Positions 6,222-9,297 of a stretch of DNA of 9,297 nt are shown here, one piece after another. This DNA comes from Bifidobacteriaceae bacterium. Lineage in GTDB: Bacteria > Actinomycetota > Actinomycetes > Actinomycetales > WQXJ01. The notes under the pieces are model-generated. The model saw nothing but the letters and a program-made list of their open reading frames with translations, was not told the DNA's origin and made no database searches. Location of the stretch: positions 1-9,297 of the forward strand of contig JAIRXV010000344.1 in the NCBI GenBank assembly GCA_031268115.1, given 5' to 3'. The translations under genes were made by a program, and so were the position numbers. How positions within the stretch are numbered: the first letter of the stretch is position 1; the number at the start of each line of letters is the position of its first letter.

Positions 6222-7435
6222 GGACTGGCCTCCTGTTCGAGCTGTTCTAGCTGTTGTGCGAGACGGGTTAGCTCACCTTCCGAGGTGGGCGCCGGACCGT
6301 AGAGCAGTTCGCGCACTTCGGCCGGTTCGCGTCGGGTGTGGTGGGCAACGGTGTGGACGATGGCGTCGGGCGGGCTGGTGCCGAGCAGTCCCGTGGCCGC
6401 GGCGAGGCGTGTGAGGGTGCCCGCCCGTAGGGCGGCCGCCGCGTGACCGGTCGCACGGGTTCTGCGGTAGAGGCGACCGTGGCCGCGGGTGAGCTGCGAC
6501 GCGGGTACTTCGACGGGCAGCGGTTCGGGAACGGGCGCGCCGAGGCGGCGCCCACGCCAAAGGGCCGCCCCCGCCGCAGCCACCAAGGCCATGCCGCCCA
6601 CGATCGGTACCCACCGAGGTAGGAACGAGAACAGGGAAGGCGATCCGATCAGGTCGCCGGTTTCAAGTTGGGCGACATACCAAGTGAGTACCTTGTGACG
6701 CCCGAGGGTGCGCAGCGCGAGGGCGGCGTTGCCGTCTTCGGCGATGGTGGAGTTGAGTAGCATCGCGACATCGGGCAGGACTGTGATGCGCCGTCCATCC
6801 GCCTCCATGGAGGCGTAGCCGCCGATCTGCCGCCATGCCGAGTCGGGTTCGTCGAAGTAGTAGGAATTGGCCCAGGAATCCACGAAGCACACGTCTATGC
6901 CCGGTTGGGCGCTAGCGGAAACGCCCGCATTCCAGGACACGCGACCGGCTGCCTGTGCATCGGGATCGTCGCAGTCCGCCTCCAGGGTGCCGTCCGGGCG
7001 ATCGCCGTACCAGTCGGTCAGCGCTCCGTGGCTAAGGCGGTCGAGTAGGTCCCCCGTCTGGCCGATGACCACGACATCCGCGTCCACATCGGCCAGCAAT
7101 TCTGCCTGTTCGTCGGTCAGCCAGGTACTCGTCAGGATGGCGAGCGTGGTGCCCTCGCGAGCATGGGCGATCGCGGCGCTGGTTCGATCGACTTCGCTGA
7201 CTTCGACCCCGTGGCTCCTTAGCACCTGCGCCAGTGCCCGTGTTCCCAGTTCACCGCTGTTCCGGATTGACAATGGCGTCTCCGCGCTGGGGGCGACCGA
7301 GAGCGCTAACACCATGACGAGCCCCGCGGCCGCCAGTCCGATCAGGGCAACCCAAACCAGTGTTCGGCGCCAGCGGCTTCGGCGCCGCAGACGGGCTGGC
7401 GTGGGTGGGGCCGAGGCGGGTGGGTAGGCGTTCAC
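6218..7435 (-). CDS. DUF4350 domain membrane protein
   Basis: A 405-residue protein. A basic, Pro-rich cytoplasmic start (1-24) leads into a membrane segment at about 25-47. An extracytoplasmic DUF4350 domain follows at about 54-230, starting with SIRNSGELGTRALAQVLRSHG and fitting the glutamine-amidotransferase-like fold often seen in such proteins, without an obvious catalytic triad. A second membrane segment lies at about 274-293, and a cytoplasmic tail of about 110 residues ends in a Gln/Glu-rich helix. The function is unknown; DUF4350 proteins are regularly found beside moxR and DUF58 genes, which suggests a shared assembly task. The start is GTG at 7435 inside a GTGA overlap with the upstream stop, and the end overlaps moxR by 4 bases, so translation is likely coupled on both sides. 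It is positioned like Rv3691. Confidence 0.88.
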   Translation of the reverse strand: MNAYPPASAPPTPARLRRRSRWRRTLVWVALIGLAAAGLVMVLALSVAPSAETPLSIRNSGELGTRALAQVLRSHGVEVSEVDRTSAAIAHAREGTTLAILTSTWLTDEQAELLADVDADVVVIGQTGDLLDRLSHGALTDWYGDRPDGTLEADCDDPDAQAAGRVSWNAGVSASAQPGIDVCFVDSWANSYYFDEPDSAWRQIGGYASMEADGRRITVLPDVAMLLNSTIAEDGNAALALRTLGRHKVLTWYVAQLETGDLIGSPSLFSFLPRWVPIVGGMALVAAAGAALWRGRRLGAPVPEPLPVEVPASQLTRGHGRLYRRTRATGHAAAALRAGTLTRLAAATGLLGTSPPDAIVHTVAHHTRREPAEVRELLYGPAPTSEGELTRLAQQLEQLEQEASP

Positions 7436-8097
7436 GGCATTGCCACTTCTTTGCGGACCGAACGCACGGGTGTGGCGCGAAGAACGTCTCGATCCAGTTG
7501 CGACATAAGGGTGTAGCTGACCTGATCGCCGTTCTTGTCGGAGTAGGCGAGGACATCGAACAGAAGCGCGGCTTGAGCTAGCCGGTCGCCGAGGCCTGGT
7601 AGGCGTACCGCTGCGGCGCTCGCTATCTCTTCGGCCGTTTGCCCAGGACTCGCGTCGATGATGGAGCGATCGTCCAAGGACCGCGCGAGAGCCCTAAAGC
7701 GGGTAAGAGTGGCGCGCGTCCAGTCCTGCCGCAGTGCGAGTGCCTCGGCCTCTTTACGCAGTTCCGCCGCGGAGCGGTGTTCGTCCTCCAGCACGCCTCG
7801 ACGTGGACGTTTGGCGGGCTCGCCGCGCCGAATTGGCCCGCCGACGATCCTGGCGATCACGATGATTGCGGCCACTCCCACCGCAATGAGCAGCAGCACG
7901 ATCCATCCTTGGTGGCCGATTGCGGGCCCTTCGGTCTCCGAGAGACGGTCTGCCACCCACCTTAGTAGCCATGCGATTGGATTGAAGCCCTGTTGATATT
8001 CGGGTTTGGACAGTTCTTCAAGGAGTTCGCGGCGCGCCTCATCCGCCCCGGGAGTCACGGGGACTTCACGGGGAAAGAGCAAGGCGGCGCGGATCAC
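7432..8097 (-). CDS. DUF4129 domain membrane protein
   Basis: A 221-residue protein with a single membrane segment at about 64-84. Residues 1-60 include a helical stretch DEARRELLEELSKPEYQ typical of actinobacterial members. The C-terminal DUF4129 domain covers about 105-200 and has an amphipathic helix (RKEAEALALRQDWTRATLTRF), TAEEIASAAAVRLPGL and an aromatic-rich end (LFDVLAYSDKN). In other bacteria this domain is found at the C-terminus of membrane-bound transglutaminase-like proteins in MoxR clusters; no transglutaminase catalytic domain is present here. Function is unknown. It starts with GTG at 8097 within a GTGA overlap with the upstream gene, and no clear ribosome binding site stands before it, so it probably depends on coupling. 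Confidence 0.87.
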   Translation of the reverse strand: MIRAALLFPREVPVTPGADEARRELLEELSKPEYQQGFNPIAWLLRWVADRLSETEGPAIGHQGWIVLLLIAVGVAAIIVIARIVGGPIRRGEPAKRPRRGVLEDEHRSAAELRKEAEALALRQDWTRATLTRFRALARSLDDRSIIDASPGQTAEEIASAAAVRLPGLGDRLAQAALLFDVLAYSDKNGDQVSYTLMSQLDRDVLRATPVRSVRKEVAMP

Positions 8098-9297
8098 GAA
8101 CGCTGTTCCGCGGCGGCTTGGGCCAATTGGATGTCAAGCCCTTCGGTGCGCATGCGCCTGTCGATGTAGAGCAGGACGGTTACGGCTGTAGTGAAGGGTG
8201 TGGTGAATATTAGCCCGAGAACAGAACCCAGCTCCATGACCATAATACCGAGCAGGCTGCCCGACGCGGTCGTAAGAAGCGTTCCGATTATGACTGTTGG
8301 GAGGGCGACGATTTGACTGACTGCGCCAAGTATAAACTGCGTCAGCGTCGAGATACCGAATACTCGCCACCAGCACCCCTTGGTGATGGTCCACGACCGC
8401 TTGATCGCTTGCTTGGGGCCAAGCCCTTCCAGTACCAGAACGATTGGGGCGAATATCAGTTTGTAAACCAGCCACAAACTGAATAGGAGAGTCACGCCGG
8501 AAACAAAGAGAGCTGCGAGGACATATCCGACGCTTTCGCCGCCCCCCATCGCGATGATAACGATTAGGACGAGGAACGGGACAAAGATCGCAGCCGTCCC
8601 AATGAGGCCCAGCAGCAACGTGAGCCCGAATAGGGCCGGTACCCTCGCCCGCACCGCCGTCCAGGCCTGACGGATCGATGTGCGGTGGCCAATGGTGGCT
8701 TGCGAGACCGAAAAAGTGAGTAGACCGAACAGGATGACAAACGCGACACAGTCGATGAGCAGCGAAACGCCCAATCCGGCCAGGAATAACATGACGTTGT
8801 ATCCGCTGGAGTCCGTCGTTAACAAGGTGGGGCTGGTGAAGGAATTGGTGCTCTCGAAAAACCGCCATGTGACAAGGGCGACGATCCCTTGGGTGACGAG
8901 GACGACGAGGGCGGTCAAACCGAACATGACGCCACGCGCATATCGGATCGAGCGGAACGCGCCGTCGAAGATGTCCATGACTCCAAGTGGCCGCAGCGGG
9001 ATGATTCCGGGCCGGATTTGCGCAGGTGCCTGGACTTGTGTGTAGTACTCCTGCCCGCCGTACCGGGTTCCGCCGTAAGCTTGCCCGCCCGGACCGAGTT
9101 CGCCGTAGGTTTGACCATACTGGACCGGCCCGCCATACGACTGTCCCGGCGCCTCGAAGGAAGGCTGTGGGGCGTAAGCGGTTGCTGGGTATGTCTCGCT
9201 GCCAGGACCGCCGTTCCGGCCTCCGCCCTTTGCTTGGCGAGGCCGTCCGCCGTAAAGGGCTCCATTGAATTGCGGGGGGTTTGGCGGTGCTCCTATG
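8094..9297 (-). CDS. Multi-pass membrane protein with Tyr/Gly-rich tail (GPDPase membrane-domain-like), N-terminus outside window
   Basis: The reading frame is open from the stop at 8094 to the right edge: 400 residues are visible and no start codon occurs in frame between 8978 and the edge, so the gene is partial at its 5' end. The first roughly 95 visible residues are a low-complexity Gly/Tyr/Gln/Pro tail with repeated YGG and YG units (between 9252 and 9045). They lead into IIPLRPLGVMDIFDGAF (9002-8955), the hallmark opening of this actinobacterial membrane family, often named after the glycerophosphodiester phosphodiesterase membrane domain. About six hydrophobic segments follow in the remaining 290 residues. 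No catalytic GDPD domain is present, so enzymatic activity should not be assumed. The internal ATG at 8978 lies inside the conserved motif and is not the true start. This is the first gene of the visible operon, and its 3' end overlaps the DUF4129 gene by 4 bases. Confidence 0.85.
   Translation of the reverse strand, partial: IGAPPNPPQFNGALYGGRPRQAKGGGRNGGPGSETYPATAYAPQPSFEAPGQSYGGPVQYGQTYGELGPGGQAYGGTRYGGQEYYTQVQAPAQIRPGIIPLRPLGVMDIFDGAFRSIRYARGVMFGLTALVVLVTQGIVALVTWRFFESTNSFTSPTLLTTDSSGYNVMLFLAGLGVSLLIDCVAFVILFGLLTFSVSQATIGHRTSIRQAWTAVRARVPALFGLTLLLGLIGTAAIFVPFLVLIVIIAMGGGESVGYVLAALFVSGVTLLFSLWLVYKLIFAPIVLVLEGLGPKQAIKRSWTITKGCWWRVFGISTLTQFILGAVSQIVALPTVIIGTLLTTASGSLLGIMVMELGSVLGLIFTTPFTTAVTVLLYIDRRMRTEGLDIQLAQAAAEQRS

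Noticed and set aside
8094..8978. Membrane protein starting at ATG 8978
   Set aside because: The frame continues open upstream, and the conserved PLRPLGV part of the family motif lies before this ATG.
9045..9260. DNA repeats resembling a tandem repeat array
   Set aside because: The recurring GCCGTA-like units are codons for the YGG/YG repeats of the membrane protein tail, not a separate repeat element or CRISPR.

Overview
The window is chromosomal DNA from a GC-rich Gram-positive bacterium of the phylum Actinomycetota. Three things point there: GTG and TTG starts with purine-rich ribosome binding sites, a set of actinobacterial protein families, and two gene blocks that match conserved actinobacterial neighbourhoods. 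I cannot fix the genus. No insertion sequence, CRISPR array, tRNA or phage gene is visible.

Layout from left to right. Bases 1-61 are the 3' half of a 5S rRNA, so the end of an rRNA operon enters from the left. It is followed by a perfect 11-bp hairpin (67-92) and a 30-base G-free, A/C-rich tract (93-122). Next come two co-directional + strand genes. The first is a TPR-like protein of the Mycobacterium tuberculosis Rv1691 type (167-1057). The second is a HAD-IIA phosphatase of the Rv1692 / glycerol-3-phosphate phosphatase type (982-2052), and the two ORFs overlap by 76 bases.

From 2034 onward lies a membrane-associated MoxR cluster. An RDD membrane protein (minus, best start TTG at 2855) and a SpoIIM-family membrane protein (plus, 2922-3914) diverge from a 66-bp intergenic region. 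Facing the SpoIIM gene is a five-gene minus-strand operon. In transcription order it encodes a multi-pass membrane protein with a Tyr/Gly/Gln/Pro-rich N-terminal tail (open to the right window edge), a DUF4129 protein, a DUF4350 protein, a MoxR AAA+ ATPase and a DUF58 (vWA-like) protein. The first three junctions are 4-base stop/start overlaps and the last gap is 35 bases, which suggests one translationally coupled transcript.

The cluster matches the gene content of the Mtb Rv3690-Rv3695 neighbourhood (moxR2, DUF58, SpoIIM, RDD). MoxR-type ATPases usually pair with vWA/DUF58 proteins in chaperone-like assembly of other complexes. The number of membrane partners suggests envelope work, but the substrate is unknown. 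The clearest points for a second look are the N-terminal Tyr/Gly-rich tail (easily lost by choosing the internal ATG at 8978), the corrected RDD start, the degenerate MIDAS motif in the DUF58 protein, and the junction between the rRNA operon, the Rv1691/1692 pair and the MoxR cluster.
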